A stretch of DNA of 64,000 nucleotides. Source: Bacteroidota bacterium. Lineage in GTDB: Bacteria > Bacteroidota > Bacteroidia > UBA4408. The stretch covers positions 1,166,001 to 1,230,000 of the forward strand of contig JADKCP010000001.1 in the NCBI GenBank assembly GCA_016718805.1, in the 5' to 3' direction. The translations under genes were made by a program, and so were the position numbers. The notes under the pieces were generated by a model that was not told where the DNA came from, searched no databases, and saw only the letters and a program-made list of their open reading frames with translations. Each line of letters starts with the position of its first letter. The first letter of the stretch is position 1. Below, piece after piece: positions 46,583-55,984 of the stretch.

Positions 46583-49465
46583 ATGTCCATGCAACCCTTT
46601 TTACAAAAACTTGCCGCTTATATCTATACACATTACCCATCAAAAGTTAGTGAACTTTGTATTGTATTGCCAAATAAGCGTGCAAAAATATTTTTACTTC
46701 ATTACTTGAGCAAAGAATTTGGTAAACCAATATGGGCACCTGCGATTTATTCGATTGAAGATTTTATTTCACAGTTAAACGGTTCTCAAGCTATAGATGA
46801 GGTTACAGCTTGTTTCGAATTTTATACTGTTTATTCAAAAATTGAAGGAGATCAAGCACAGAGCTTTGATGAATTTTTAACCTGGGCTCCAACCTTGTTA
46901 CACGATTTTAATGAGCTCGATCAATACCTCATTGATACAACGGCTTTGTTTAATTATTTAAGCGATGAAAGAGCAATTAGTTTATGGAATTTAGGAACCA
47001 AAGAACTTAGTGATTTTCAAAAAAAATATTTACGATTTTGGAAATCGCTGTCGAGCTATTACACAAATTATAAGCAACACCTTGAATCGAAAAACCTGAT
47101 GTTTGCCGGAATGGCTTATCGCAAAGCAGCTGAACAGTGTGTGCCATTGACAAAAAATAAAAATTGGCACAAACTAATTTTTGCCGGTTTTAACGCGCTC
47201 AATGCTGCTGAAAAAGTATGTATTAAAGCGCTGGTCGATGCCGGCATGGCCGATGTATTGTGGGATGCTGATGAGTATTATGTAAATCAAGCGCATCAGG
47301 AAGCCGGGAAATTTATTCGTGAATTTAAGGCCTTGTTTTCTAAAGCGACTAAATCGGGAGAGTTTTTATGGCAAGGTAACGAACTAGCTACACGTGCTAA
47401 ACGTATTGTAATTGCCGGAGTTGCTCAGCAAGTTGGACAAGCCATGGTAGCCGGCGAATTGCTTAAAGAGATGGCTAAAAATGATACTTCTAATTTTAAA
47501 AATCATGCGCTCGTACTTGCCGACGAAAATTTGTTAATGCCTGTATTACACGCATTGCCGGATGAAGTAAAACAATTCAACGTTACAATGGGATACCCAT
47601 TGCAGCATCTTTCGTTGCACGTATTAATTGACAGTATTTTTACCTTGCATGAAAATGCTCAAAAATTTGGAAAATCTGGATCAGGAAATACAAATCGCTA
47701 CTATTATCATGATTTAAAAAAAGTCATACTACATCCCTATATTATTGCCTTAGCTGGAAATGGCGACCATAACCCTAAAAAGTCATTGCGCAATTTTATA
47801 CTTGAGTTGGAAAATGAAAATACATTGTTTATTTCGTTTGCTAAAATTGAAAAGTACTTTTCGTTAAATAATTTACCCGTATTTGAAACTGTAATTGATT
47901 TGTTAAAGCCTTGGCAAACGGATGTTACTGCTGCACTCAATATACTTTTAAACTTACTGCAAACCCTGCTTCAGAATTGGAGTAGGAGTGACACACAACA
48001 ATATACTATGGAGCGGGAGGTAGCTGCCCAGTATACTAAAATACTTAAGCGCATACATAGCCTTATAAATGATACTTCAAATAGCGTAGTAACTGAATTT
48101 AAAACATTGCACAGTTTAGTTTCTCAATTAGTAAAGTCGCAAAGTATTGCATTTATTGGTGAACCCTTAGAAGGATTACAAGTAATGGGAATGCTAGAAA
48201 CACGCACCCTCGATTTCGAATCTGTAATTTTAGTGTCGGCTAACGAGGGAATTTTACCTGCAGGCAAAAAGGAAAATTCATTCATCCCGCTTGAACTTAA
48301 AAGCAAATTTGGCTTGCCTACTTATGCAGATAAAGATGCTATTTTTGGGTATCATTTTTACCGTTTGTTACAACAGGCGAAAGAAATTTATTTGATTTAC
48401 AATACCGAAACCGATGAGTTTGGATCGGGCGAAAGAAGTCGGTTTATTACTCAGATACAGCATGAACTACCCACTATTAATAAACAAGTAACGATTGAAG
48501 AGAAGCGTTATACTTTTGACTTAGATAAACATATCCTGAATGAACCAATTCAACTTTCAAAAAATGCATTTGTTGAAACTAAACTTTTATCACTAGTCCA
48601 AAAAGGTTTATCGCCTTCTTTGTTTAATACTTACCGTGATTGTAGTTTGAAGTTTTATTTTAAATACATCGCAGGATTAGAAGAAACTGAGGATCCGGAG
48701 GAAGGTATTGATACCGCCTCATTTGGTACTGTGATTCATGCCGTGCTCGAAAAGAATTATTCCTCCTTTGTTAATCAGAGTTTAGATGTACAAAAACTGA
48801 AACAAGCTTTTAACGACCTATCTTCTAAAGTTGAAAATGAGTTTCGGGCTATACAAGTTAATGGTGACTTAACACTTGGAACTAATTTATTGAATGTAAA
48901 AGTTGCCGAAAAATACTTGCAAGAATTTTTGGCAACAGAAATAAAGCTGTTAGGCGATTTGAAAAAGGAGGGAACTACACTAAAATTAGTACATCTCGAA
49001 AAGGAATTAACTTCAACAATAGAAGTAAATGGACTTACAATAAATTTAAAAGGAAAGGCCGATAGGATTGATCAAATTGGAAATACAATACGAATTATTG
49101 ATTACAAAACAGGGAATGTAGAAGCATCGCAAGCATTAAAAATAAAGGATTGGGAAGCATTAAAAGACGAGAAGTTTAACAAAGGTTTTCAATTATTGAT
49201 GTATGCTTATTTATGGAGTAAGACCGAAAACACCAATAAGTTTGAATTGCATTCCGGTATTTATTCATTAAGAAGTTTAAGCAAGGGCTTAATGCTTGTT
49301 TCAGTAGATGGAGCGTATAATTTGAATGGAGAAATACTTCAACAATTTGAAGATGAAGTAAAAGTACTGCTTCAAGAAATGCTTGATAAGAAAAAGGTTT
49401 TTTCACAAACTTCCAATCATAAGATTTGTGATAATTGTGCATTTAAATCCATTTGTAATCGTTAG
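46583..49465 (+). CDS. AddB-like PD-(D/E)XK nuclease with iron-sulfur cysteines
   Basis: The start is set at ATG 46583, giving 960 residues; the frame opens earlier at a TTG (46544), and ATG 46589 is a further option. The N-terminus has an inactivated-helicase look (VLPNKRAKIFLLHYLSKEFG, PAIYSIEDFI). The middle carries LQVMGMLETRTLDFESVILVSANEG. The C-terminal nuclease has LSPSLFNTYRDCSLKFYF, FGTVIHAVLE, and the catalytic GKADRID (Asp827) and IIDYKTG (Asp840, Lys842). Cys687 with Cys949, Cys952 and Cys958 match the split [4Fe-4S] staple of AddB. AddB pairs with the AddA helicase-nuclease in double-strand-break repair, but no AddA is encoded in this window. Confidence 0.85.
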   Translation: MSMQPFLQKLAAYIYTHYPSKVSELCIVLPNKRAKIFLLHYLSKEFGKPIWAPAIYSIEDFISQLNGSQAIDEVTACFEFYTVYSKIEGDQAQSFDEFLTWAPTLLHDFNELDQYLIDTTALFNYLSDERAISLWNLGTKELSDFQKKYLRFWKSLSSYYTNYKQHLESKNLMFAGMAYRKAAEQCVPLTKNKNWHKLIFAGFNALNAAEKVCIKALVDAGMADVLWDADEYYVNQAHQEAGKFIREFKALFSKATKSGEFLWQGNELATRAKRIVIAGVAQQVGQAMVAGELLKEMAKNDTSNFKNHALVLADENLLMPVLHALPDEVKQFNVTMGYPLQHLSLHVLIDSIFTLHENAQKFGKSGSGNTNRYYYHDLKKVILHPYIIALAGNGDHNPKKSLRNFILELENENTLFISFAKIEKYFSLNNLPVFETVIDLLKPWQTDVTAALNILLNLLQTLLQNWSRSDTQQYTMEREVAAQYTKILKRIHSLINDTSNSVVTEFKTLHSLVSQLVKSQSIAFIGEPLEGLQVMGMLETRTLDFESVILVSANEGILPAGKKENSFIPLELKSKFGLPTYADKDAIFGYHFYRLLQQAKEIYLIYNTETDEFGSGERSRFITQIQHELPTINKQVTIEEKRYTFDLDKHILNEPIQLSKNAFVETKLLSLVQKGLSPSLFNTYRDCSLKFYFKYIAGLEETEDPEEGIDTASFGTVIHAVLEKNYSSFVNQSLDVQKLKQAFNDLSSKVENEFRAIQVNGDLTLGTNLLNVKVAEKYLQEFLATEIKLLGDLKKEGTTLKLVHLEKELTSTIEVNGLTINLKGKADRIDQIGNTIRIIDYKTGNVEASQALKIKDWEALKDEKFNKGFQLLMYAYLWSKTENTNKFELHSGIYSLRSLSKGLMLVSVDGAYNLNGEILQQFEDEVKVLLQEMLDKKKVFSQTSNHKICDNCAFKSICNR

Positions 49466-49471
49466 GAAAAG

Positions 49472-49996
49472 ATGTTGAACCAACTTCTAAATCAGAAAGG
49501 AATAAGAGCCAAGGAACTAACCGAACAGCTTAGTAAAGCTTTGCTTAACGGAGAAATTGGTGTGAACGAATTGATACCTGCAGCCGATAAATTAAAAGAT
49601 GCAGTAAAGGCAAGTTGTATTGAAGCAATTGAACATGCTACAAAAACCCAAAATGATATACTCGATTCAACTTCCTTTGATTGGATTTGTAAACAATTAT
49701 ACTCGAAAGCACCGCGTGTTAAATGGGAATCGGCCCGAGTACTGGGAAATGTAGCTGCTGCACATCCCGAAAAGTTAGTGTTTGCCTCTAAAGCTTTGCT
49801 CAAGAATACTGATTCTAAAGAAGGTACAGTTGTAAGATGGAGTTCAGCTTTTGCGCTGAGCGAGATTCTAAAACAAGGGCAATCCCAAACTGCATTTTTA
49901 GAAGCTGAGATCCGAAAAATAATTCAACAGGAAGAAAAGGAAAGCATCAAGAAAATTTATCTGGCAGCTTTTAAAAAATTAAAGCTCAAGGTGTAA
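49472..49996 (+). CDS. HEAT-repeat protein
   Basis: The 174-residue helical protein contains HEAT-like pairs (FDWICKQLYSKAPRVKWESARVLGNVAAAHPEKL and GTVVRWSSAFALSEILK). Such repeats serve as protein-binding scaffolds. It starts 6 bases after the AddB-like gene and is probably co-transcribed; a link to the nuclease is only positional. Its end overlaps the convergent response-regulator gene by 11 bases. Confidence 0.75.
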   Translation: MLNQLLNQKGIRAKELTEQLSKALLNGEIGVNELIPAADKLKDAVKASCIEAIEHATKTQNDILDSTSFDWICKQLYSKAPRVKWESARVLGNVAAAHPEKLVFASKALLKNTDSKEGTVVRWSSAFALSEILKQGQSQTAFLEAEIRKIIQQEEKESIKKIYLAAFKKLKLKV

Positions 49997-50681
49997 ATTT
50001 ATAGCCCACACCTCTTATGGAATGAAAATAGCACGGCTCTTTAGGATTTGCTTCAAAATATTTTCGAAATGCTAAAATATAGTTGTCAATAGTGCGAGTT
50101 GTCGGATTAGCATCAGAATCCCATATTTTTTCCAATATTTCGTCACGTGATACTACTTCGTTTTTTCGTTCAATAAGGAGTTTAAGTAATAACAGTTCTT
50201 TTTTATTGAGTAAGAATTTTTTTCCGGATAATCCGCTTGCTTCATAAGTTAAAAAGTTCACTTGGAAAGTACCAAATGAATAGGCCGGTAAATCGAGTTT
50301 ATCGATAGTGATATTCCCACTACGCTTTAAAAGATTTTTTACTCTTAACAGCAACTCCTCTAAATTAAAGGGTTTGGCAAGGTAATCATCAGCACCCAAT
50401 TTTAATCCTTCAATTTTATCTTCCTGAGAACTACGAGCACTTAAAATTAAAATAGGAATGCTTTTATCGCTGTCTCTAAACAATTCGCACAAGCTTAAGC
50501 CATCTATTTCTGGCAACATGATATCTAAAACAACTGCATCAAACTTTTGTGATTTAAATAATTGCAAAGCCTGTTTTCCATCATTGGCGCAGGTAACAGC
50601 ATAATCTTCCAGTTCAAAATTCAATTGAATGGTTTGTGCAATATGCGTTTCGTCTTCAATTAATAAAACGTGTGGTTTCAC
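49986..50681 (-). CDS. OmpR-family response regulator, orphan
   Basis: The 231-residue protein has a receiver domain (LLIEDETHIAQ, phospho-acceptor Asp53 in VVLDIMLPEIDGLS, LSARSS, ADDYLAKPFNLEEL). It also has a winged-helix output domain (KKELLLLKLLIERKNEVVSRDEILEKIW, TRTIDNYILAFRKYF, IRGVGYKF). No histidine kinase gene is adjacent. In related genomes a kinase often sits upstream, but here the upstream neighbour is the divergent M43 protease gene. Targets are unknown. Confidence 0.93.
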   Translation of the reverse strand: MKPHVLLIEDETHIAQTIQLNFELEDYAVTCANDGKQALQLFKSQKFDAVVLDIMLPEIDGLSLCELFRDSDKSIPILILSARSSQEDKIEGLKLGADDYLAKPFNLEELLLRVKNLLKRSGNITIDKLDLPAYSFGTFQVNFLTYEASGLSGKKFLLNKKELLLLKLLIERKNEVVSRDEILEKIWDSDANPTTRTIDNYILAFRKYFEANPKEPCYFHSIRGVGYKFTP

Positions 50682-50735
50682 AAAAATAGCTGTTAAAATT
50701 CAGTTGTTAAATTTGCCAAATTTAGGTAAAAAGAC

Positions 50736-50766
50736 TTGGTTTTAACTATACACTATTGTACATTTG
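50736..50766 (+). promoter_or_regulatory. Candidate promoter of the M43 protease gene
   Basis: TTG at 50736-50738 and TACATTTG at 50759-50766 form a very good Bacteroidota -33/-7 pair with a 20-base spacer. It would give a leader of about 30 bases before the ATG at 50803. Confidence 0.55.
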
Positions 50767-50802
50767 GCAAATTATCTATAACCTAAAATTTATACTTATT
50801 CA

Positions 50803-53073
50803 ATGAAAAATACTTTACTAGTTCTCAGTACTTTTTGTCTGAGTTTATTTTCTGCTAATGCACAAAATAGCAGATTCCCTGACCGTGGTTGTGCAACCAT
50901 GGAAGAAGATGCTCGAATGCGTGCAGAACATCCTGAGATGGGAACTCTCGACGATTTTGAGCGTTGGATGGAACAAAAAATTGTGGAACATAAAGCTGCA
51001 TCAGCTGAAGGACGAATGCAAACATCATTTACCATACCTGTAATTGTGCACGTTATACATACCGGTCAAGCAGTTGGTACTTCCTATAATATTTCAACAG
51101 CACAAATTAATTCACAGCTGGATGTTTTGAATGAAGATTACCGCCGACTAAATGCTGATACCAGTCTTATTCCGGCTATTTGGAAATCGGTAGCTGCAGA
51201 TTGCGAAATTAATTTTTGTCCGGCAACCGTTGATCCAAATGGTTTACCGCTTAACACTCCAGGAATTGAACGCATAAATGCTACTACCCGCGGATGGTCG
51301 ATTTCAGGATTAACTAATACCTATATCACGAATAATATTAAACCGGCAACTATCTGGAATACGAATAAATACTTAAACGTATGGGTTGTTCCTGATTATA
51401 CCAATGGAGCAGGGATTGATTTGTTAGGCTATGCTACTTTTCCTGCTGGAAGTACACTTTCAGGAATTACTTCAAGCAGTACTTCCACAACCGATGGATT
51501 TGTTTGTTGGTATAAATCATACGGACGTGTAGGTAATTTAGATCCAACCTATAACAAAGGTGAAACAGCGACTCACGAAATTGGCCATTGGCTTGGTTTA
51601 CGACATATCTGGGGAGACGCTACTTGTGGAACTGATTATTGCAATGATACTCCGATAGCTCAATCAGCTAACTATGGGTGTCATGCACATCCTTATCATT
51701 TGGGATTGTGTTCAGGAAATACTACCGGTGAAATGTTTATGAATTATATGGATTATTCAGATGATGCTTGTTTGTATATGTTTACAAACGATCAAAAAAC
51801 ACGCGTTCAAACATGCATGAGCAATAGCCCAATGCGTGTAGCTCAGGCTGCTTCAACTGCATGTAATTCTGTTGTAAGTGCCGGCGAAGATGCAGCTGCA
51901 TTGCAAATTACTTCACCTGTCGCAAGTTCATGTGCAACTTCTATCATTCCTCAATTTAAATTAATTAATTACGGAAATGTACCACTTACCTCGTGTACTA
52001 TTAACTATATCCTTGATAGTGGAACGGTTTCAACTTATGCATGGACCGGTTCAATCTCTTCACCGGGTTACGCAACTGTTCAATTACCTGTTATTTCAGG
52101 TTCTCCTACTTTTAGTGCCGGTGTACATACATTAAAAATTTACACTTCTTCACCAAATGGAGCCAGCGATGTAAATGCTGCTAACGATACAGTTAAAACA
52201 AATTTTACCATTACAAATCCTACGGCAACTGCTATCAATGGTTCAAATTTTTATAGCCAACCATTTTCTGTAACACCTTTTACAGCCGGAGCTTATCCTG
52301 GTTTTTCACTTAGCAATCCGAATATAGGTAGTCCTGCTTGGAGCTATACTAATACTGCCGGTGGATTTGGAAATTCAACATCTTGCGTTCGAGTGTTAAA
52401 TTACTCAGCTACTAATCCTAACCCTTACGCTGCTCAAACGGATGAATTCAATACTCCTAATTTCGACTTTACAGCAACAAATCCTTATTACTTGAATTTT
52501 AATGTTGCTTACGCTAAAAGGTCAGGTGCCATCAACGATTCACTTTTAGTTTATGTTAGCACTGACTGTGATGCCAGCTGGACTAAAATTTATGGTAAAT
52601 CACAAAATAATTTGGCAACAAATGGAGGTACAAGCGTTACATCATCGTTTACTCCAACTGCTGCTCAATGGCGCAGCGAATCAATTGATTTGTCTGCTTA
52701 CCAAGGCAATTCGCATGTGCGATTTAAGTTCAAAAATTACAACGGTGGAGGTAATAATATTTATGTGGATGATATTAATGTAAGTAATGCTCCTTTAGCA
52801 GTTGCTAGTACAGCTTCTTTGCAAAATCAACTGTTATTGTTTCCTAATCCTAGTCAAGGAGCATTTACATTGACATTAAATTTAGCTAGCCAATCGGATG
52901 TTAAAATTAGCATCATCGATCTTTTAGGTAATCAAGTTTACAACAGCAAAAAATCGAATGTAAAAAATGAGGATATTCAGTTTGATTTATCCAACCTTGC
53001 AAAAGGCGTTTATTTTGTTGAAGTAGCTACGAACAAAGAAAAGGTAACACGTAGGATTAGTATAGTCGACTAA
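50803..53073 (+). CDS. Secreted M43 (cytophagalysin-like) metalloprotease with T9SS sorting domain
   Basis: The 756-residue protein has a signal peptide (residues 1-21, ending SANAQ) and a prodomain-like segment. The M43B catalytic domain has the zinc motif HEIGHWLGLRH at 258-268 and the Met-turn NYMDYSDD, with several Cys for disulfides. A CARDB-like Ig domain (~360-470), a jelly-roll or adhesion-like domain (~480-665) and a type A sorting domain (LLFPNPSQGAFTLTL ... GVYFVEVATNKEK) follow. It should be secreted by T9SS and cleave proteins outside the cell. It has its own promoter-like element and terminator. Confidence 0.93.
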   Translation: MKNTLLVLSTFCLSLFSANAQNSRFPDRGCATMEEDARMRAEHPEMGTLDDFERWMEQKIVEHKAASAEGRMQTSFTIPVIVHVIHTGQAVGTSYNISTAQINSQLDVLNEDYRRLNADTSLIPAIWKSVAADCEINFCPATVDPNGLPLNTPGIERINATTRGWSISGLTNTYITNNIKPATIWNTNKYLNVWVVPDYTNGAGIDLLGYATFPAGSTLSGITSSSTSTTDGFVCWYKSYGRVGNLDPTYNKGETATHEIGHWLGLRHIWGDATCGTDYCNDTPIAQSANYGCHAHPYHLGLCSGNTTGEMFMNYMDYSDDACLYMFTNDQKTRVQTCMSNSPMRVAQAASTACNSVVSAGEDAAALQITSPVASSCATSIIPQFKLINYGNVPLTSCTINYILDSGTVSTYAWTGSISSPGYATVQLPVISGSPTFSAGVHTLKIYTSSPNGASDVNAANDTVKTNFTITNPTATAINGSNFYSQPFSVTPFTAGAYPGFSLSNPNIGSPAWSYTNTAGGFGNSTSCVRVLNYSATNPNPYAAQTDEFNTPNFDFTATNPYYLNFNVAYAKRSGAINDSLLVYVSTDCDASWTKIYGKSQNNLATNGGTSVTSSFTPTAAQWRSESIDLSAYQGNSHVRFKFKNYNGGGNNIYVDDINVSNAPLAVASTASLQNQLLLFPNPSQGAFTLTLNLASQSDVKISIIDLLGNQVYNSKKSNVKNEDIQFDLSNLAKGVYFVEVATNKEKVTRRISIVD

Positions 53074-53088
53074 TCCTCACTTTGCATT

Positions 53089-53124
53089 AAAAGCGCTCTG
53101 TAACAGTACAGGGCGCTTTTTTTT
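53089..53124 (+). terminator. Rho-independent terminator of the M43 protease gene
   Basis: A 14-bp stem with one T-G wobble (53089-53102 and 53107-53120, core AAAAGCGC/GCGCTTTT) and a 4-base loop runs into eight consecutive T residues, 15 bases after the stop. Confidence 0.87.
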
Positions 53125-53153
53125 ATATAGCTCATTCATTTGTCTAATTTTGC

Positions 53154-54413
53154 TTGCGAAAAATTAGATCTCTGAACAAAGTAAATCCATACGCAGTTTT
53201 TAAAGTGCCCGAATTTGGCTCTTTTATAAGTGCGCGTTTTTTTCTTACCATCTCAGTGCAAATGCAAAGTGTTATTGTGGGCTGGCAAGTTTACAGTTTA
53301 ACCAAAAATGTTTTTGCTTTGGGTTTAATAGGCTTAACCGAAGCAATTCCCTTTATCATCACTTCCTTTTTTTCAGGCCATGTTGCCGATACCTACGATC
53401 GGCGAAAAATAATCCGTTGGGCTTCCTTATTCTTTATGTTGGGAACCATGGCTTTATTTTTTTTGAGTATGAATGATGCCGAAATTTTACATAAAACCGG
53501 AGTGTTTCCGGTATTTGCAATTATTGTTTTAGTAGGAATAAGTAGAGGTTTTTTATCACCTGCTGTACCATCTTTGTTAACGCAAATAGTTCCAAGGGCA
53601 TTATATCCCAATTCAGCTGCCTGGAACACTACTGTTTGGCACATTGGTGCAATTACAGGACCGGCACTGGGAGGCTTGCTTTATGGTTTTTACGGAGCTG
53701 CTGTTGCGTATGGAGCTAACCTACTATTTTTGTTTTTAGCCCTTTTCTTTTTTTCCTTAATTAGTTACAGGCCTTTACCTGAAAAGCGAAAAGAAGAAAC
53801 CTTAAAAGAGAGCCTTACTGTTGGAATAAAATTCGTTTTTAAAAATCAAATTATTTTAGGTGCACTATCGCTCGATTTATTTGCTGTATTGTTTGGAGGA
53901 GCAGTAGCGATGTTACCAGCTATAGCCGATAAAGTTTTAAAAGTTGGTCCCGAAGCATTGGGAATGTTACGCGCAGCTCCAGCCATTGGTGCAGTAATAA
54001 TGGCTTTTATTTTTGCCTATTTTCCTCCCTTAAAAAACTCTGGCCGTAAACTTTTATTAGCGGTTAGTGCATTTGGAATTTGTACTATTTTATTTGCACT
54101 CTCGACTAATTTTTATTTGTCCTTTCTTTTTTTGATGCTTGCCGGAGCTTTCGATAATGTGAGTGTAATAGTGCGTCACACAATTTTACAATTAATGACA
54201 CCTGATGAAATGCGTGGAAGGGTTTCGTCGGTGAATAGTATTTTTATTGGATCGTCGAATGAAATTGGTGCTTTTGAATCGGGCTTGGCTGCGCAATTCT
54301 TAGGATTGGTTCCTTCAATAATTTTTGGAGGAATCATGACTATAGGAATTGTTTTAATCGTAGCAAAGGCTGCACCGGCCTTGAAAAATCTGAATCTTAA
54401 TTCAATAAAATAA
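53154..54413 (+). CDS. MFS transporter (MFS_3 / EntS-like exporter)
   Basis: The frame of 419 residues has about twelve membrane helices and the MFS signature loop GHVADTYDRRKIIRW between helices 2 and 3 (FFSGHVADTYDRRK). RYMFS-like features of the DHA3/MFS_3 group include AVPSLLTQIVPRALYPNSAAWN and TPDEMRGRVSSVN. It lies in the inner membrane; the exported substrate is unknown. The start is uncertain: TTG 53154 is the only conventional start before NPYAVFKVPEF, and the next ATG would delete the first helix. A -7-like octamer TAATTTTG at 53145-53152 lies directly upstream of that TTG. Confidence 0.88.
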   Translation: MRKIRSLNKVNPYAVFKVPEFGSFISARFFLTISVQMQSVIVGWQVYSLTKNVFALGLIGLTEAIPFIITSFFSGHVADTYDRRKIIRWASLFFMLGTMALFFLSMNDAEILHKTGVFPVFAIIVLVGISRGFLSPAVPSLLTQIVPRALYPNSAAWNTTVWHIGAITGPALGGLLYGFYGAAVAYGANLLFLFLALFFFSLISYRPLPEKRKEETLKESLTVGIKFVFKNQIILGALSLDLFAVLFGGAVAMLPAIADKVLKVGPEALGMLRAAPAIGAVIMAFIFAYFPPLKNSGRKLLLAVSAFGICTILFALSTNFYLSFLFLMLAGAFDNVSVIVRHTILQLMTPDEMRGRVSSVNSIFIGSSNEIGAFESGLAAQFLGLVPSIIFGGIMTIGIVLIVAKAAPALKNLNLNSIK

Positions 54414-54423
54414 GAGGCATTAT

Positions 54424-55980
54424 TTACTTCGGGTAATCGGAGTTGTAATGCAAACCAATGCTTTCTTTGCGCGCTGATGCATGTTTTAAAATAATGTATC
54501 CAACTTTTATCATGTTGCGCAATTCGCATAGTTGCACCGAAACTGTACTTTGCTCATACAAACTTTCGGTTTCATTGTGCAGTATCAGCAGTCGGTCAAG
54601 TGCACGTTTCAATCGTAAATTTGATCGCACTATCCCAACATAATTGCTCATGATTGTTTGTACTTCCTTTGTACTTTGAGTAATTAAAATCATTTCTTCA
54701 GGATGCACTGTTCCTTCGGCGTTCCAAGGAGGAACTTGTTCAAAAAATACATTTTGTTTTGTGTTCTGTATAGAATCATTGGCTGCACGATGTGCAAAAA
54801 CTACTGCTTCCAAAAGTGAGTTTGAAGCTAATCGATTAGCACCATGAAGGCCTGTACTGGCGCATTCTCCGATAGCGTATAAATTACGAATAGAGCTTTT
54901 GCCTTGCTTGTCAACTTTAATTCCACCGCATTGATAGTGAGCTGCAGGTAATACCGGTATCAAATCACGACTAATATCAATTCCTAAGCTTAGGCATTTA
55001 GCATGTATGGTAGGAAAATGAGCAATTAAATCGGTTGAGTTTAAATGACGACAATCGAGGTATACGAATTCATCCCCATGAATTTTCATCTCACTATCAA
55101 TAGCTCTGGCAACAATATCGCGAGGAGCAAGTGATTTTCGCGCATCATAGCGCTGCATGAATTCTTCCCCCGATTTAGTACGTAAAATAGCACCAAATCC
55201 CCTTACTGCTTCTGAAATTAAAAAGGAGGGATGTTGCCCGGGTTGATAAAGTGAAGTAGGGTGGAACTGAATAAATTCCATATGCTCTATTTTGCCCTTG
55301 GCACGATATACCATCGCAACTCCATCGCCGGTAGCAATTACCGGGTTTGTGGTTGTTTCATACACATGTCCACATCCACCCGTCGCCATTAATATAGATT
55401 TGGCAATGATGGTTTCAACTTCGTTAGTTTTGGTATTTAAGGCATAAATTCCATAACATTCAATACCGGGTGTTTTGCTATTTACAACAACACCAAGATG
55501 ATGTTGAGTAATTATATCGAGTGCAAAATAATGGTCGCGAATTTCAATATTGGGATGCATGTGCAATGCTTTCAATAAGGCACGTTCTATTTCTAAGCCG
55601 GTGTTATCTTTATGGTGCAATATTCGGTGATCGCTATGTCCACCTTCTTTCGCTAAATCATATTCTCCACTTTTGTTTTTATCAAAGTGGGTACCCCATT
55701 CAATTAATTCGGCAATGCGCTGTGGGGCTTCACGCACAACTAGTTCAACTGTTTCTTTATCACATAAAAAATCGCCAGCAACAAGTGTATCTTGTACGTG
55801 TTTTTCGAATGAATCGCTCGGAGTTGTAACGGCTGCAATTCCACCTTGAGCATACTTCGTGTTCGATTCCTCTTTGTTGGCTTTGGTGAGCATCAATACT
55901 TTTCCATGGTCGGCAACTTTTAATGCATAACTTAATCCTGCAATGCCCGAACCTACAATTAAGAAGTCAGCTTTGAGCAT
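54424..55980 (-). CDS. nadB: L-aspartate oxidase
   Basis: The start is set at ATG 55980, five bases past the stop of the upstream gene; an in-frame ATG at 56001 would add seven residues and overlap it. The protein (518 residues) has the FAD dinucleotide motif VGSGIAGLSYALKVADHG, TKYAQGGIAAV, the substrate and flavin segments EGGHSDHRILHHKDNTG and EFIQFHPTSLY, RGFGAILRTKSGEEF, and the C-terminal helical domain. NadB oxidises L-aspartate to iminoaspartate, the first step of NAD synthesis. nadA and nadC are not in the window. Confidence 0.94.
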   Translation of the reverse strand: MLKADFLIVGSGIAGLSYALKVADHGKVLMLTKANKEESNTKYAQGGIAAVTTPSDSFEKHVQDTLVAGDFLCDKETVELVVREAPQRIAELIEWGTHFDKNKSGEYDLAKEGGHSDHRILHHKDNTGLEIERALLKALHMHPNIEIRDHYFALDIITQHHLGVVVNSKTPGIECYGIYALNTKTNEVETIIAKSILMATGGCGHVYETTTNPVIATGDGVAMVYRAKGKIEHMEFIQFHPTSLYQPGQHPSFLISEAVRGFGAILRTKSGEEFMQRYDARKSLAPRDIVARAIDSEMKIHGDEFVYLDCRHLNSTDLIAHFPTIHAKCLSLGIDISRDLIPVLPAAHYQCGGIKVDKQGKSSIRNLYAIGECASTGLHGANRLASNSLLEAVVFAHRAANDSIQNTKQNVFFEQVPPWNAEGTVHPEEMILITQSTKEVQTIMSNYVGIVRSNLRLKRALDRLLILHNETESLYEQSTVSVQLCELRNMIKVGYIILKHASARKESIGLHYNSDYPK

Positions 55981-55984
55981 GGTC

